Source: Gamsiella multidivaricata (taxonomy: Eukaryota; Mortierellomycota; Mortierellomycetes; Mortierellales; Mortierellaceae). Taken from it: a stretch of DNA of 64,000 bases. Below the pieces are notes generated by a model. That model had not been told where the DNA came from and searched no databases. It saw only the letters and a list, made by a program, of their open reading frames with translations. This document shows positions 35,201-46,174 of the stretch, in pieces. The stretch's first letter is position 1. Every line of letters begins with the position of its first letter. The translations under genes were made by a program, and so were the position numbers. The stretch is taken from NCBI RefSeq assembly GCF_025024155.1, contig NW_026251841.1, positions 1-64,000 on the forward strand, written 5' to 3'.

Positions 35201-35621
35201 ACCTACCACTCCTACGCCCGTCACAACTAAAAAGCTGCTCCGATATGGTCGATTCTCTCAACTGGCCAAAGCGGTTCAAGAATTTCGAGATCTCCAGGGC
35301 ATTTACGACTTGTTGGAGGTTCCAAGGATGCGTGATTTTATCTTGAAGCGTACGGAAACCATAGATTTGGAGAGGAGCTATCAAAAGAGCAAGGCGATCG
35401 AGCCCGGCCGACCTACGCCGAGCAATATACCCGGAACTGGAGGAAGTAGTGGTAGCAGCAGCCAAAGATCGAGCATCAGTATGGGTACAAGACCGGGCGC
35501 AAACAGGGGTCTGTTTTATGGAGGGATCACTAATTCGGAGATGAGCAGCGGCAATAGCATGCCGGCAAGGTTGAACAAGTTGTCATTCTTCAGAAAGAGC
35601 ACGAGGACCGAGCGCCCTTAA
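29232..35621 (+). CDS. SH3-domain Ras guanine nucleotide exchange factor (CDC25/SOS type)
   Basis: It activates Ras-family GTPases by exchanging GDP for GTP at membranes. Eight exons: 29232-30038, 30186-32055, 32158-33531, 33628-33793, 33884-34490, 34583-34765, 34861-34984 and 35086-35621. They sum to 5667 nt, 1888 aa. An SH3 domain lies at about residues 204-260 (ALHEYHTDSVGHLSF, EDSGWWLGESENNRGWFPSN), the same N-terminal position as in yeast Cdc25. A long Ser/Pro-rich, mainly disordered middle follows. RasGEF-N (LTE) is at about 1310-1470 (NDNGALVAGTLDAYIEMLTS; FVTTFFTTFRLFTDPMELVQ). The catalytic RasGEF domain is at about 1550-1815 (DIKPVELARQLTIM, FETLMAISCAIESSTVRRL, APCVPFLGLYFTTITYIEDG). 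The exon 6-7 junction falls inside the conserved HNTWEGISKAYVERYE block. The start ATG is the first in frame after the leader. Confidence 0.93.
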
Positions 35622-35753
35622 AGACTTTGTTTCTTTTCTTTTTTGTTTTATCCATATAATGTACAATAATACAGCAAAATAAAATAATAGCCAGAAAGAT
35701 AGACGAAACAGGGGAACTGAAAGTGCAAACAGCCATGGTTACGAACTAAAGGA

Positions 35754-37646
35754 TCATGGCGCTTCTGAGTCTACAGGGGTTGGATTTGTCGCCGTTGAAC
35801 CAATCGGTCCCAGTGCAGTCGAACTTGAGCTTGATGGTTCACGATGAGCCGCGGTCACGCTCAGTCCTCCATTGCTGTGGTTCAAAGCGACAAAGCAGCT
35901 AATACTGTGGTTCGTGCACTTCTTTCCCATCATTTGCGCTTGGCAGACATGCGAGTAGTCCTGGTAAACGCTTACATGGGCTTCATCGCGCTTGGGAGCA
36001 GAGACAAGGTGTAGGGCTGCATCTCCGATCACGATGTCCGGATCCTTCTCGAGGCTCTCAGTTGTGATGTCGACCTCACTGGTGAAAGGAGCCGGGGGGC
36101 GGTAGCTGACAGGACTCACCACAGATGCCGTGTCTTCCTCACCCCCGGCAGGGTTTCTTGCAGCTCGCGCTGCAGCCTCGGCGTCCTGCTGGAGCTGACG
36201 ACGTAGGTTGCGTCGACGATTGTTTCTACGGCGGTAGGCGATCACACCAAAGGCAACACCGGCGATCACGGCCAAGGGGATAAGGATGTAGGCGAGGGGG
36301 TTAGTGTTGAGGGGCTTGTCGCCATCGCCTGGTTTGTTTGGTGGGGTGTTGGTAATGGCCTTGTCAACACCGTTGTGGTCGCTTGATGATGGGTTGCTGG
36401 GACCAACTGGAATCATGGATCCGGTTCCAGAAAAGAATGAGGTGAGTGAAGGAGTCGGCGATCCTGCTAGGGGTCTGGCAGCATTGTTCCCGTTGAGGTC
36501 GTTGCTATTGGTACTCGAGTTGTTGTTAGCGCCAGAGCTATTGTTGGTACCAGAGTTGTCGCTGTGAGAGCCACCATTCGTGCTGTCCTTGTCGCCTTGG
36601 CTACCATCGCGACCCGATTCGTTATCGTCGCTCGACGACGCGTCTCCATCATCTCCGGAAGCCTGGTCTCCGGATCCACCGCTCTTTCCGTCTTCGCTGT
36701 CCATGTCATCTTTGTTATCATCGCTATCACCGCCATCTTTACTTTTATCATCACTCTTTCCGTCGTTATGATCCTCTCCAGCTCTGCCATCTCTGCCCGA
36801 ATTAGCGTCCTTGCCATCCTCGCTGCTCCTGCCATCGCTATCATTTTCTCCGGCTTCATTGTCCTCGCCATGTTTGCTATCGTAGTCGTCCTTTTCATCC
36901 CTGTCACCCTTATTATCCTCGCTGTCCTTGCTGTCATTATTATCTCCTCCGTCCTCAATATCCTCGCTGTGTTTGCTATCATGGTCGTTCTTGCCCTCTT
37001 TACTTCCCTTGTCGTCCTTGTCCCTTTTGTTATCCTTGCCATTCTTGTCGTCCTTGTCGTCCTTGTCTTTCTTGTTGTTCTTGTCCTCTTTTCCGTCCTT
37101 TTTGTTCTTGCCATTTTTCCCGTCCTTGCTGCTCTTGTCCTTTTTGCCATCCTTATCGCTCTGGTCCTTTTTTCCGTCCTTGTTATTCTTGTCCTCTTTG
37201 CCATTCTTGATTCCTTCCCCGTCATGCTTGCCTTTATTGGATTTATCGCGGGATCCAGCATCCTTGTCCTTCTGTGAGCCTTGGCCGTGCGATTTATTTG
37301 ATCCATGGCGACCTTTACTGTTTCCGTAATCATGGTGGCCGTCTTTATCACGACCAATGTGGTGCTCCTTTGCGTGGTTATAATGACTACCCTTGCCATA
37401 ATTATGGTGGCCATCCTTGCCGCGACCGATATGATGCTCCTTTGCGTGCCCAAGGTAGTTGTCCTTCCCATTGCCATGGTAGCTATCCTTCTCGTAGTCA
37501 TTGCGCTCTTGATGTTCTTGCATGGCTTGCCATTCGGGGCCGTGGCGTCTGTAAAGGGTAGAATAGTGCGTGTACAGGTTCGCTGCTTTTTTAGTGACGG
37601 GATCGTTGTGTGTTGTGTGACCGAGGTCTTCGATGATGGGGGCCAT
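35754..37646 (-). CDS. Lys/Asp-rich single-pass membrane protein (unknown)
   Basis: A single exon of 630 aa starts at the ATG at 37646. Residues about 75-135 carry repeats of His/Gly/Lys (HHIGRDKDGHHDYG and close variants). Residues about 135-390 are almost entirely K, D, G, N, S and E in short units such as KDGK, DDKD and EDNK, shifting from basic to acidic along the chain. A Ser/Asn linker leads to one clear membrane helix, PLAYILIPLAVIAGVAFGVI (about 447-467), followed by a strong basic stop-transfer (YRRRNNRRRNLRRQ) and a cytoplasmic tail of about 150 aa. No signal peptide precedes the charged region, which is unusual if it is extracellular. The tail contains a small Cys cluster (CQAQMMGKKCTNHSISC). 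The low-complexity part creates long false frames on the opposite strand. A cell-surface or wall-sensor-like role is possible but only guesswork. Confidence 0.72.
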   Translation of the reverse strand: MAPIIEDLGHTTHNDPVTKKAANLYTHYSTLYRRHGPEWQAMQEHQERNDYEKDSYHGNGKDNYLGHAKEHHIGRGKDGHHNYGKGSHYNHAKEHHIGRDKDGHHDYGNSKGRHGSNKSHGQGSQKDKDAGSRDKSNKGKHDGEGIKNGKEDKNNKDGKKDQSDKDGKKDKSSKDGKNGKNKKDGKEDKNNKKDKDDKDDKNGKDNKRDKDDKGSKEGKNDHDSKHSEDIEDGGDNNDSKDSEDNKGDRDEKDDYDSKHGEDNEAGENDSDGRSSEDGKDANSGRDGRAGEDHNDGKSDDKSKDGGDSDDNKDDMDSEDGKSGGSGDQASGDDGDASSSDDNESGRDGSQGDKDSTNGGSHSDNSGTNNSSGANNNSSTNSNDLNGNNAARPLAGSPTPSLTSFFSGTGSMIPVGPSNPSSSDHNGVDKAITNTPPNKPGDGDKPLNTNPLAYILIPLAVIAGVAFGVIAYRRRNNRRRNLRRQLQQDAEAAARAARNPAGGEEDTASVVSPVSYRPPAPFTSEVDITTESLEKDPDIVIGDAALHLVSAPKRDEAHVSVYQDYSHVCQAQMMGKKCTNHSISCFVALNHSNGGLSVTAAHREPSSSSSTALGPIGSTATNPTPVDSEAP

Positions 37647-38064
37647 GGTTATAATGATTAGCAAGATGACATAGGGTGGGTATTAAAGAATGAAGAAATT
37701 ATGATATATTAAAGCAAGAACGGTGTCTACGCAGTAGTGGGTATGAAGCTGAGGGGAATCGCGGGTGTCAAGCGGAAAGAGTGGAGGTAAAGGTGAAGAT
37801 ATAGGCAATGCGGGGTGGTGGATATGGAACCAAACGCGTCAGTGCTCCAGCTGTATGATTGGTCACTACGTGTTTCCTAGGCTGGTCCAGTCTGCAAAGT
37901 ACAGAGGCGGGTCTAAATTGTAATCCGGCCGCTGAAAATCGTGAGCTCAGACAGCGCAGCCGAGCTGCATTCATCCGTTCATCCGTTCATTGTATTCATT
38001 CCAGTTTCCACCTTCCAATCAACACTATCCACGACAACGCCGAATCAGCCAGACCTTCGTCCAA
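37647..38064. promoter_or_regulatory. Compact divergent promoter region
   Basis: 418 bp between two head-to-head start codons. An ATTGG/CCAAT motif (TGATTGGTCA, about 37857) lies near the middle. No other element is evident. It likely serves both genes. Confidence 0.45.
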
Positions 38065-38934
38065 ATGACTGTTGTCCGTGATATTGTCTATGCCCCCGTC
38101 TCGGACTGGGAGAAGCACACCCTCGACCTTTACTGTCCTCAAGCCCAGGCAAACCCTCATCGCTCCCTGATCGTGTTTGTTCACGGAGGTGCGTGGAGGA
38201 CCGGCGACAAAAACGGATTCATAGATCTAGCCAAGAACCTTGCTGACTCTACCGGAGATGCTGTTGCTGTCGTCAACTATACGCTGTCAATTGCCGCTAT
38301 TAAGAACGATCCAACCTCAGTCCCGTCCAAGGCACAGCACCCTAAACATGTCCAAGATGTAGCCCTAGCAATTGGATATCTTTACACACATGCTCAAACA
38401 TATGGGACATATAACCCAGAACACATTTTCCTTGTCGGGCATTCAGCCGGTGGCCACATCACAGGGCTCTTGGCTTTGCGTCCAGATCAGTACCTGGAAC
38501 CCATTGAAGCCGATCTGGGATTGACGAAGGGTACTCTACACTCAGCAATCCGTGGTGTCGTCGGCGTAGAGGGCATCTACAACGCGGACCGCCTATTGAA
38601 AAGATGGCCATCCTATCGCGATTTTATCATCCAGGGATTTGGGCAGGATCCAGCAACTCTGATTCATGGGTCTCCAGCAGGTCAAGAGATTCCACAAGAC
38701 TCAGGATTCGTCCTTCCAAGATATGCTGTTATTCAATCGACCCAGGATGAGTTGGTTGATTCCGAGCAGGCCAGTGATTATTACGTGTATCTGCAGTCCC
38801 TCGCCAGTACTTCGGGGGACGGGGTTGCGCTGGAATTTGGAGACTGGGGCACTCACGACGAGATGCTGCAAACACCACAGTTCACGAAAACAATCACCAC
38901 GTATATCCATGGCTGGGAGACCTCATTGGAATAG
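38065..38934 (+). CDS. Alpha/beta hydrolase (BD-FAE / kynurenine formamidase-like)
   Basis: Single exon, 289 aa, start MTVVRDIVYAP. The oxyanion motif HGGAW (about residues 40-44) and nucleophile motif GHSAGGH (Ser at about 127) are present. An acidic residue in STQDELVD (about 229) and His in WGTHDEM (about 264) complete a plausible Ser-Asp-His triad in the normal order. HGGAW plus GHSAGG with a body near 280 aa resembles bacterial/fungal BD-FAE esterases and the Bna7 kynurenine formamidase family of tryptophan breakdown. The sequence alone does not separate these. No signal peptide, so probably cytosolic. The neighbours give no pathway hint. Confidence 0.82.
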   Translation: MTVVRDIVYAPVSDWEKHTLDLYCPQAQANPHRSLIVFVHGGAWRTGDKNGFIDLAKNLADSTGDAVAVVNYTLSIAAIKNDPTSVPSKAQHPKHVQDVALAIGYLYTHAQTYGTYNPEHIFLVGHSAGGHITGLLALRPDQYLEPIEADLGLTKGTLHSAIRGVVGVEGIYNADRLLKRWPSYRDFIIQGFGQDPATLIHGSPAGQEIPQDSGFVLPRYAVIQSTQDELVDSEQASDYYVYLQSLASTSGDGVALEFGDWGTHDEMLQTPQFTKTITTYIHGWETSLE

Positions 38935-39303
38935 GGGCGATAGCAGCAATAAATTACAATTGATACCTTTCCCAAACATGGCCCTGCAGTCCAGAAAGGA
39001 CCCCCACAGCAGCAGGGACCCCACCATTGCCCATCGGGTTTGCGCACGTGATTATTCTTGACGTCAATTCGCTTTGTTTTTTTTGTTTTTTTTCCTTCCC
39101 TTTTTGTCAAGGCGACTAGTCAAGATCGCTTCCCATCCCTCCTCCTTCTCTCCCAACTAATCCCAACAGGATAGCATCTCTGTGTAAGAGACCGCTGAAT
39201 TCTTCTCGTCTTTTCCCAAATCTGCCAGTTAAGACACTCGACTGACCCCCTTTTATTCTTTCTTTTCTCTTGCATTGCTCCTCTGGCATCTCAATTTAGC
39301 ACA
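38935..39303. other. Intergenic with eRF1 leader
   Basis: 369 bp holding the hydrolase 3' end and a pyrimidine-rich leader for eRF1 (39090-39300). No other gene. Confidence 0.5.
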
Positions 39304-40992
39304 ATGTCTACGCCTCAGGACTCCATCGATAACAATATCGAGATGTGGAAGGTGAAGAAGCTGATCAAGGGTCTTGAAGCAGCTCGTGGGTAAGTGCTTG
39401 GCCTAGCCTTTGTACCACTTCTCTTTGCTCGAAGCTCTTCTTTGCCTCCTTTGTGTCTTCAATCAGGCCGCTGACATAAACCTGATTGTTAATGTTGTTA
39501 ATGTCTGTGCTCACTTATTATAGAAACGGAACGTCCATGATCTCGCTCATTATTCCTCCCGGTGATCAGATCTCCCGCGTTGCCAAGATGCTGGCGGATG
39601 AGTACGGAACCGCCTCCAACATCAAGAGTAGAGTCAACAGGCTGTCTGTGTTGAGTGCCATCACCTCGACCCAGGCACGTCTGAAGTTATACACCAAAGG
39701 TAAGTTTATTTTGAACGATCATACTAAAATGACAGCTCACCACAGGATTTGGATACGACTATGACGGTGTTTCGTGATGACCATGTACCATACTTGCTCA
39801 GCAAACTAACACAGCACGACCTTGATTTCATCGCTTGCTCTGTCGTAGTTCCTCCTACTGGACTTGTTGTGTACTGTGGCACCGTCGTCACCGATGAGGG
39901 CAAGGAGAAGAAGGTCAACATAGATTTCCCTCCTCACAAGCCTATCAACACCTCTTTGTACATGTGCGATAACAAGTTCCATACCGAAGCTCTTTCTGAG
40001 CTGCTCGAGTCCGACTCCAAGTTTGGATTCGTCATCATGGATGGTAACGGTACCCTGTTTGGTACCGTCTCTGGAAACACCCGCGATGTCATTCACAAGT
40101 TCACTGTTGATTTGCCCAAGAAGCACGGTCGTGGAGGTCAGTCCGCCCTTCGTTTCTCCCGTCTTCGCGACGAAAAGCGCCACAACTACGTCCGCAAGGT
40201 CGCCGAGATGACTGTCCAGCACTTTATTACCAATGACAAGGTCAATGTCACTGGTTTAGTCTTGGCCGGTTCTGCTGATTTCAAGACCGAGCTTTCCCAA
40301 TCCGACCTGTTTGACCCACGTCTCCAAGCCAAGGTTGTCAAGATTGTCGATGTCTCTTATGGTGGCGAGAACGGTTTCAACCAGGCCATCGAGCTCAGTG
40401 CTGAGGCCCTTTCCAACGTTAAGTTCGTCCAGGAGAAGCGCTTGATTTCAAAGTACTTCGACGCCATTTCTCAGGACACTGGAAAGTACTGCTTCGGAGT
40501 TGAGGATACCTTGAAGGCACTGGATATGGGCGCTGTCGAGACCCTGATCGTCTGGGAGAACTTGGATATTGCCCGTGTCACCCTCCGCAACTCCCAGGGA
40601 GAGCTCGACATCAAGCACTTCACCAAGGAGCAAGAAAAAGAGCGCACTAACTTTATCGATCCCATCGATGGCTCGGAGATGGAGATCGTGGAGAAGATGT
40701 CCTTGCTGGAGTGGCTTGCTGAGAAGTACAAGGATTTCGGTAAGATGCCTTACTGGTATTTGTCACGGCAGTATGCGATATAACAAATATCGCCAATATA
40801 TTAATGCTCGGTTCTTGAATCCTGCGTTTTTTTTTCTTTCTCTTTTAAGGTGCTACCCTTGAGTTCGTCACCAACAGGTCTCAGGAAGGCTCTCAGTTCG
40901 TGAAGGGATTCGGAGGTATCGGAGGCATCCTTCGCTACAAGCTCGACTTTGACGCTATCACATACGACTCGGACGAGTTCTTCTCGGATTGA
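39304..40992 (+). CDS. SUP45: Eukaryotic peptide chain release factor eRF1
   Basis: It recognises all three stop codons in the ribosomal A site and triggers peptide release together with eRF3. Four exons: 39304-39389, 39524-39699, 39849-40739 and 40850-40992, giving 431 aa, the normal length (human 437). Domain 1 has NIKS at residues 61-64 (SNIKSRVNR) and YxCxxxF as YMCDNKF. Domain 2 has the GGQ tripeptide in [17 protein letters not shown]. Domain 3 has [19 protein letters not shown] and ends [19 protein letters not shown] with an acidic tail. All stop-recognition motifs match the standard code. This matters because two other genes here show in-frame stops that should therefore be read as stops. 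Confidence 0.98.
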
Positions 40993-42455
40993 CCCGATGA
41001 TGAGGACAACGCTGCATCGCTTCAGGAGGGGAAGGAATTGGGTGGCGTCGTGCGCCCAGTTTAAACAGAGAGACGAATAAGTTTATGACAGAGAAGGTAC
41101 GCATGAGATTTGTCTTCTTTTTTGTCGCTTGTTACTGCACTGCATTGCACTGCCTGCTGACAGTTCTCGTTTTTCTATTCTTATTTCTCTTCGTTTAGCT
41201 ATCTGGTCTCTGTGTTCGAAGGAAACCTAGAATTTATTTTTCGAACGTCGTCAGATGAGCATGCGGGTGCTTGAGTATTGCAAGAGATCCATTTTTGAAA
41301 TCAGAGGCACGGAGGAAAAGCACGATTAAAGAACTTGATGTTGCTATAAGTCACTAGTGCCTTTGAAATGCATTCTACTTACGCTCTCCACAGCGACACA
41401 ATGCAGCGATGTGACCTTATAAACTTCGTTGCACCAGGGCCTTACGCTTCGCATAACCAGTGGCTGTTTTCACTGCAGCACAGCTAACTGTGCTAGCAGC
41501 AATCGGTTTCTCTGCATCGAATTCAGACGCTTCATACGACTCTTGAATTGTTTTTGCAGTCTAATGTCAAGTTTCAAGCATTCTCGCTGTCTTTGCTCGG
41601 CCTCAGCGACCTGCAAAAGCTCATAACTGTTTCAACGATGCAGCGGAAGGCGACATGGATCCCATTCAAGTCCTCGGGGCAAGCTAGAGACACTTCATCC
41701 TAAATCTCAGCTCCTTGGACACGAGCGCACGGATCAAACCGTGTTATCACAGCGCGACGTCTGCTCGATGTGCGCTTAAGCTCGTTGTAGACCACAAATA
41801 AAGTGCTGAATTGACAACAGATTGTCCCAAAAAAAAGTGGGTATCACGTGCGTGGATCGAATTTTTTTCTGGCTTTTTATGATCCGCCTCAGCTCTCAGC
41901 TACAGGTCCTTCTTTTCCAAATCTATTACTCGAAATGGTCTCTAAGTGAATGAATATACAAAGATACCACCGGAGAACCATCCATCACTAAACAGGGAGC
42001 AGCAAACCATCCATTGGACACATCACCAACTACAGACAACGTATCCATCGCATTCTGAGGCTTCAGCACAGCAGAATCCACAGTCAAAAACTATCATACG
42101 CATCATTCAGCTTGACAGGAGATGATGGAATGAGGCCCAACTTCATGCCGAAACTTTGATCAGGAGCTGAGGGAGAACGAGAAGGATAATTTTGCACTGT
42201 ACAATTGCCGCCGCTTTCAACAGCCAAACATAACAGGATCGTTTTTTGAACACCAACCGTCCGAGGATCAACCATGTACTTCAGTTTGGCGCTTTTTACT
42301 CACTTGCAGCAAAGGAATACGTCTGGAAACGCTAATGGATCAAGGAACAGCCTCGACAGCACCAGATTTCACAGGACATCCAGTAGTAATCAGCTTCCTG
42401 AACCCGCCACTCATCTTGGACCCTGTTTGTCTTTTTTCTTTCTTTCAATCAACAG
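40993..42455. other. Intergenic and probable first intron of eL37
   Basis: The eRF1 3' region, then no recognisable gene. The sequence from about 41820 to 41937 may be the eL37 promoter and leader, and 41938-42455 its first intron (see next entry). No snoRNA boxes were identified with confidence. Confidence 0.4.
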
Positions 42456-43203
42456 ACTAAGGGTACCTCTTCGTTTGGTAAACGCCACACCAAGTCGCAC
42501 ACTTTGTGCCGTCGGTATGTTGATGTTAGCAGGCTGTAGGAAGGCTGCCGCTGTTTATGTTGCACCAACAAAGGACACGACTATGGAGGAGTCTGACACT
42601 ACTTTTTTCTTTGGATTCGACCAACCGTTAGCTGTGGTCGTCGCTCCTTCCACAACCAGAAGAAGACTTGCGCTCAGTGCGGCTACCCAGCTGCCAAGCT
42701 CCGCTCTTGTAAGCATTGTTGATAATTTCATTTTGACAACGGGAAAAAGTACACCTGGAATTACGACAGGACAATGCGATATAATTTGGGATTATCACCA
42801 TCGGAGTCAGCGTCGCGCAGATTGACAGCCTCTACGAAGCCGGTCGTACGATAAAATGCCACACGAGGATGACAAGTGCACTATGAACAGTCAGCAAAGG
42901 AAAGAAATGGACGCTAGCTATGATTGAGAAAATGGGAACCAACAACAACATGTTGTCCTTCGTTTTTGCGCTCAAAAAACATGGACGACCATATTTTAGC
43001 ATCGCTTTTAAACCTGAACTCAACTAATTATTTTTTTCCCTCTGCAACACATCTTTGTAGACAACTGGAGCGAGAAGGCTACGCGCAGAAAGACCACCGG
43101 TACCGGCCGCATGCGTCACTTGTCCACTGTCAACCGCCGCTTCAAGAACGGTTTCCGTGAGGGCACCCAGGCCAAAAAGCAGGTCAAGCCTGTCGTTGCT
43201 TAA
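42456..43203 (+). CDS. RPL37: 60S ribosomal protein eL37
   Basis: A zinc-binding protein of the large ribosomal subunit. Exons 42456-42514, 42632-42708 and 43061-43203 encode 92 residues after the initiator Met. Sequence blocks: [76 protein letters not shown] and [17 protein letters not shown]. The zinc ligands CxxC (CRRC) and CxxC (CAQC) are intact. The exon with the ATG is not certain. As in other eukaryotes the first intron may directly follow ATG; a candidate is ATG at 41935-41937, but its donor (GTCTCT) is weak. Junction phases all agree (CG|C, T|AC). Confidence 0.93.
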
Positions 43204-44227
43204 AGTAACGAAGAGACAAGCTCACCTCTTTCTTCGCGTAGCGGGAAACCTGGTTCGGTCCTTGAACGAAACGGGAAATTACCTTGAAATAAAACATGAC
43301 TCGCGCAATCGAGGCACCTTTTGTTTCTTTTCAACTTGTCGACGCTCCTCCTCTCATCGTCATTTGGGTGTGTATCGAGAAGATGTGGAGTAGAGTATAT
43401 GGCGGTATGTAATGAGCCACAATTGTGTAGTAGGTGGCCCAACCGCTGCGTGGTTTAGTGGATCGCCCTTTCTTGACGGGATATAGGTTTTGCCCTTGTA
43501 TGTGTAACATAGCCGTGCGAACAGAGTTCTTCAATGACGGCAGCCGTGAACTAAGCATTGTGATACGCATGGCGTGATCCACACGATCTGGGGATATAAG
43601 AGTTGCGGGCTTCAGGGCTAGGCAGACGCAGCAACGAATCAAGATATTGCGGAGCGCCCATTGGGAAATCCATGGACCATGCTACGCAACATACAGAGAT
43701 CATCAAGTAGAGCAAATAGTAGAGTGGGTTGTGCCACGTTTCTTTGGACCAGCAAACAGAAGTTGTCTGACCCTGTCGTCATGAGAGGCGTGAGCACAGG
43801 CTACAAGGGCCGTTTTTTCGTTTTCTAGTTATATCGCAGTCACCGTGTTTTTTTCTGCCTGCTGTTTGAGCAAAGGGCAGCAGTGGTCTTTCCTTTTCCT
43901 CAGGCAAAACTTTTTCACACCTTTATTTTTTTAAATACTTATTTTCATACGCTCCTTTTTTCTTCTTGCATACACAGACGCACACACTACACATTCATCC
44001 AGAAACACAACCTCATCATCTGCTCCATCGTACGACTGCATCCACAGGTGAGTGATAGTGTCGGTGGCGGCGTGCTCCCTCCCCACTGATATGGCGGGAA
44101 TTGAATTCAATTGAGTTATCTAACTTACCCTCTTCCTCCTTGGTACTTGCTCAACACAGCAGCGATATTCAATCTCAACGGCCAGCCTCTCGCCTACGTT
44201 TTTTTCAAAGGTCATCCCAGTGTGACC
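43204..44227. other. Intergenic; leader with probable 5' UTR intron
   Basis: No gene was recognised between eL37 and the Zn2Cys6 factor. A CAG|GTGAGT donor near 44049 and an AACACAG acceptor near 44158 suggest a spliced 5' leader for the downstream gene. Confidence 0.4.
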
Positions 44228-45941
44228 ATGAACATTCCGCCTCAGCAGCAACACCAGCAGCAGCAGCAGCAGCAGCAAGAACAACCAAACAATGGTCAAG
44301 GCCAGCACTATGGAAATCTTCAAGGATCCTCATCGGGGAACCTGAGCTCGTTCGCTGCTCTCCCTCCCAATCCATACAACCTTAACACTCACCTGATGGG
44401 TCTGAGCATGCAGAACAGTTCCTCGTCCGCCGGATTGAGCTCCTCCTCCTCTTTGGCGCCCGTTCCTACGAGTTCTAGCTTAATGAATGGTGGAAACAGC
44501 GGCTCAACAACGCCTTCTATGGTCTACGCCTCCGCACCATCGTCGCCCAACCTTAGGAACCTCCAATACAATCCATCTGGGAATGCGCAGTACAACCAAA
44601 GTAGCAGCCTTTACTCTCAACCCCCTCACCAGCAGCAGCATAGCCAGTACTCATTCCACGCTCAGCAACAGCAGCCTCAGCAGCAACAGCACTCCGTCCA
44701 AAGTCTGACATCCAGTTTCTACCCCACTTCGCCACCTCATCAACATCAGCAAAAATCATATCAGCAGCAGCAGCAGCAGCAGGCTGGGTCAAGTACGTCA
44801 TTTAATTCGATGCCGTCTGCCCCTCTTCGCCAGCAACCACAGTATGCGCCCTTGGTGCCTCCTCTGTCGGATGCACAGTACGCGCAATATCATCAATTGC
44901 TTGGATCGGCATTCAGCTCTGCGGCCTCAACGCCCTACCATTCGAACCAGTCTACGCCGTATAGCTCTATGCCTACGTCTCCAACACTCGAGTACCAGCA
45001 ACTTTCAGACCCAAACATGATCCAGAAGCCGAAGCGCCGACAGGTCAAGAACGCATGTGGTACGTTTTATTTGTTTGTTATCTTTTTCCTTATGTGGGCT
45101 GGGATATGTCATATCTGCGTTGATCTGGTGGTTTCTTTGTCTCCTGTGCCATCTTCCAACGGCTGACTGCAGCGTCGACATGCAGGCAGTCGAGACAAAA
45201 AAAATAGTGCGCCTCTATCCTGGGAAATAGAAGGCGTACGTTTTTTTTTGAGAGGACGAGACAATTGTGTGAGCAGAAAGGGGGATGGTAGTTCTTGAGT
45301 CATATCACTTTTGTAGTACAGAAGGAGGGTTATCTAGTGGCTGACTAGCAGCTTCCATTTCGTTTTATGTCTTACTAAACTGCCATTATTGGTTTTCGCT
45401 CCATAGTGAACTGTCAAAAGGCGTGCAAGAAGTGTGACGAGGGACGACCATGCACTCGATGCATCAAGTACGGCCTCATTGATACCTGTGTGGACTCGAC
45501 CCGCAAGATTCGCAAAAAGGGCATCAAACGTGGACCCTACAAGCGTAAGATCCCACCAAGCCAGCTGGGATCTGCGTCAGCATCAACTACGCCCGTCATA
45601 AGCCACGCCGTTCTTGTTGGACCGCCTACAGGATACATGTCAGAGCCGGTGACAGCATTGAACAGCCCGACGCAGTCGCATATGTTGCCGTTCACGGCCT
45701 CAGCCTCTGCCATGGGATATGGATATGGTGGTAACTCAGGATCTAGCAGTGGTTATGCAGGATCTAACAGCGCTTATGCGGGATCTAGCAGCGCCTATCC
45801 AGGATCTAGTAGCAGCTATACATTCCAGACGCAGAATATAGACAATAGCTATGTGCCGCCCTACACGACTAGCTACTCTGGAGCCAGCCTGTACACCGCT
45901 CCATATGCCATGAATGATGGCAACAACATCGGCAGCACCAG

Positions 45942-45972
<31 letters not shown>

Positions 45973-45984
45973 AGTTTACCATGA
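44228..45984 (+). CDS. Zn(II)2Cys6 transcription factor with polyglutamine tracts
   Basis: Exons 44228-45059 and 45407-45984, 469 aa; the junction TGT G|TG falls inside the zinc cluster. The domain (about residues 270-320) has the exact fungal spacing C-x2-C-x6-C-x5-C-x2-C-x8-C (ACVNCQKACKKCDEGRPC, then TRCIKYGLIDTC). A basic RKIRKKGIKRGPYKRK stretch follows. The first 270 residues are Gln/Ser/Pro-rich with several CAG/CAA runs. After the zinc cluster, four copies of GSSSxYA (45730-45820) and a terminal Asn run (AAC repeats, 45939-45970) occur. It is a nuclear DNA-binding regulator by family, and no fungal-specific middle homology domain is visible. Unlike most family members, the zinc cluster is central rather than N-terminal. 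Target genes cannot be inferred. Confidence 0.9.
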
Positions 45985-46174
45985 CATGTATCAAATCCAT
46001 AGATTTTAAGTAATAAATAGTCCTAAAGGGGGGAGGGGGAAGGGGAAAGAAAAGGAGTACTCACTCCAGTACTCACTCCTTACTTTTTTTTTTTTTTCGC
46101 AAAGTCAACTATATACCAATTACTTCACCTAATTATTTCTTCATCTATCCACCCACAATTTTACAGTCAGAATA

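Noticed and set aside
36564..37277. Long hydrophobic plus-strand frame (237 codons) and several neighbours
   Set aside because: It is the antisense shadow of the Lys/Asp repeat on the minus strand; the regular codon usage forces open frames on the other strand.
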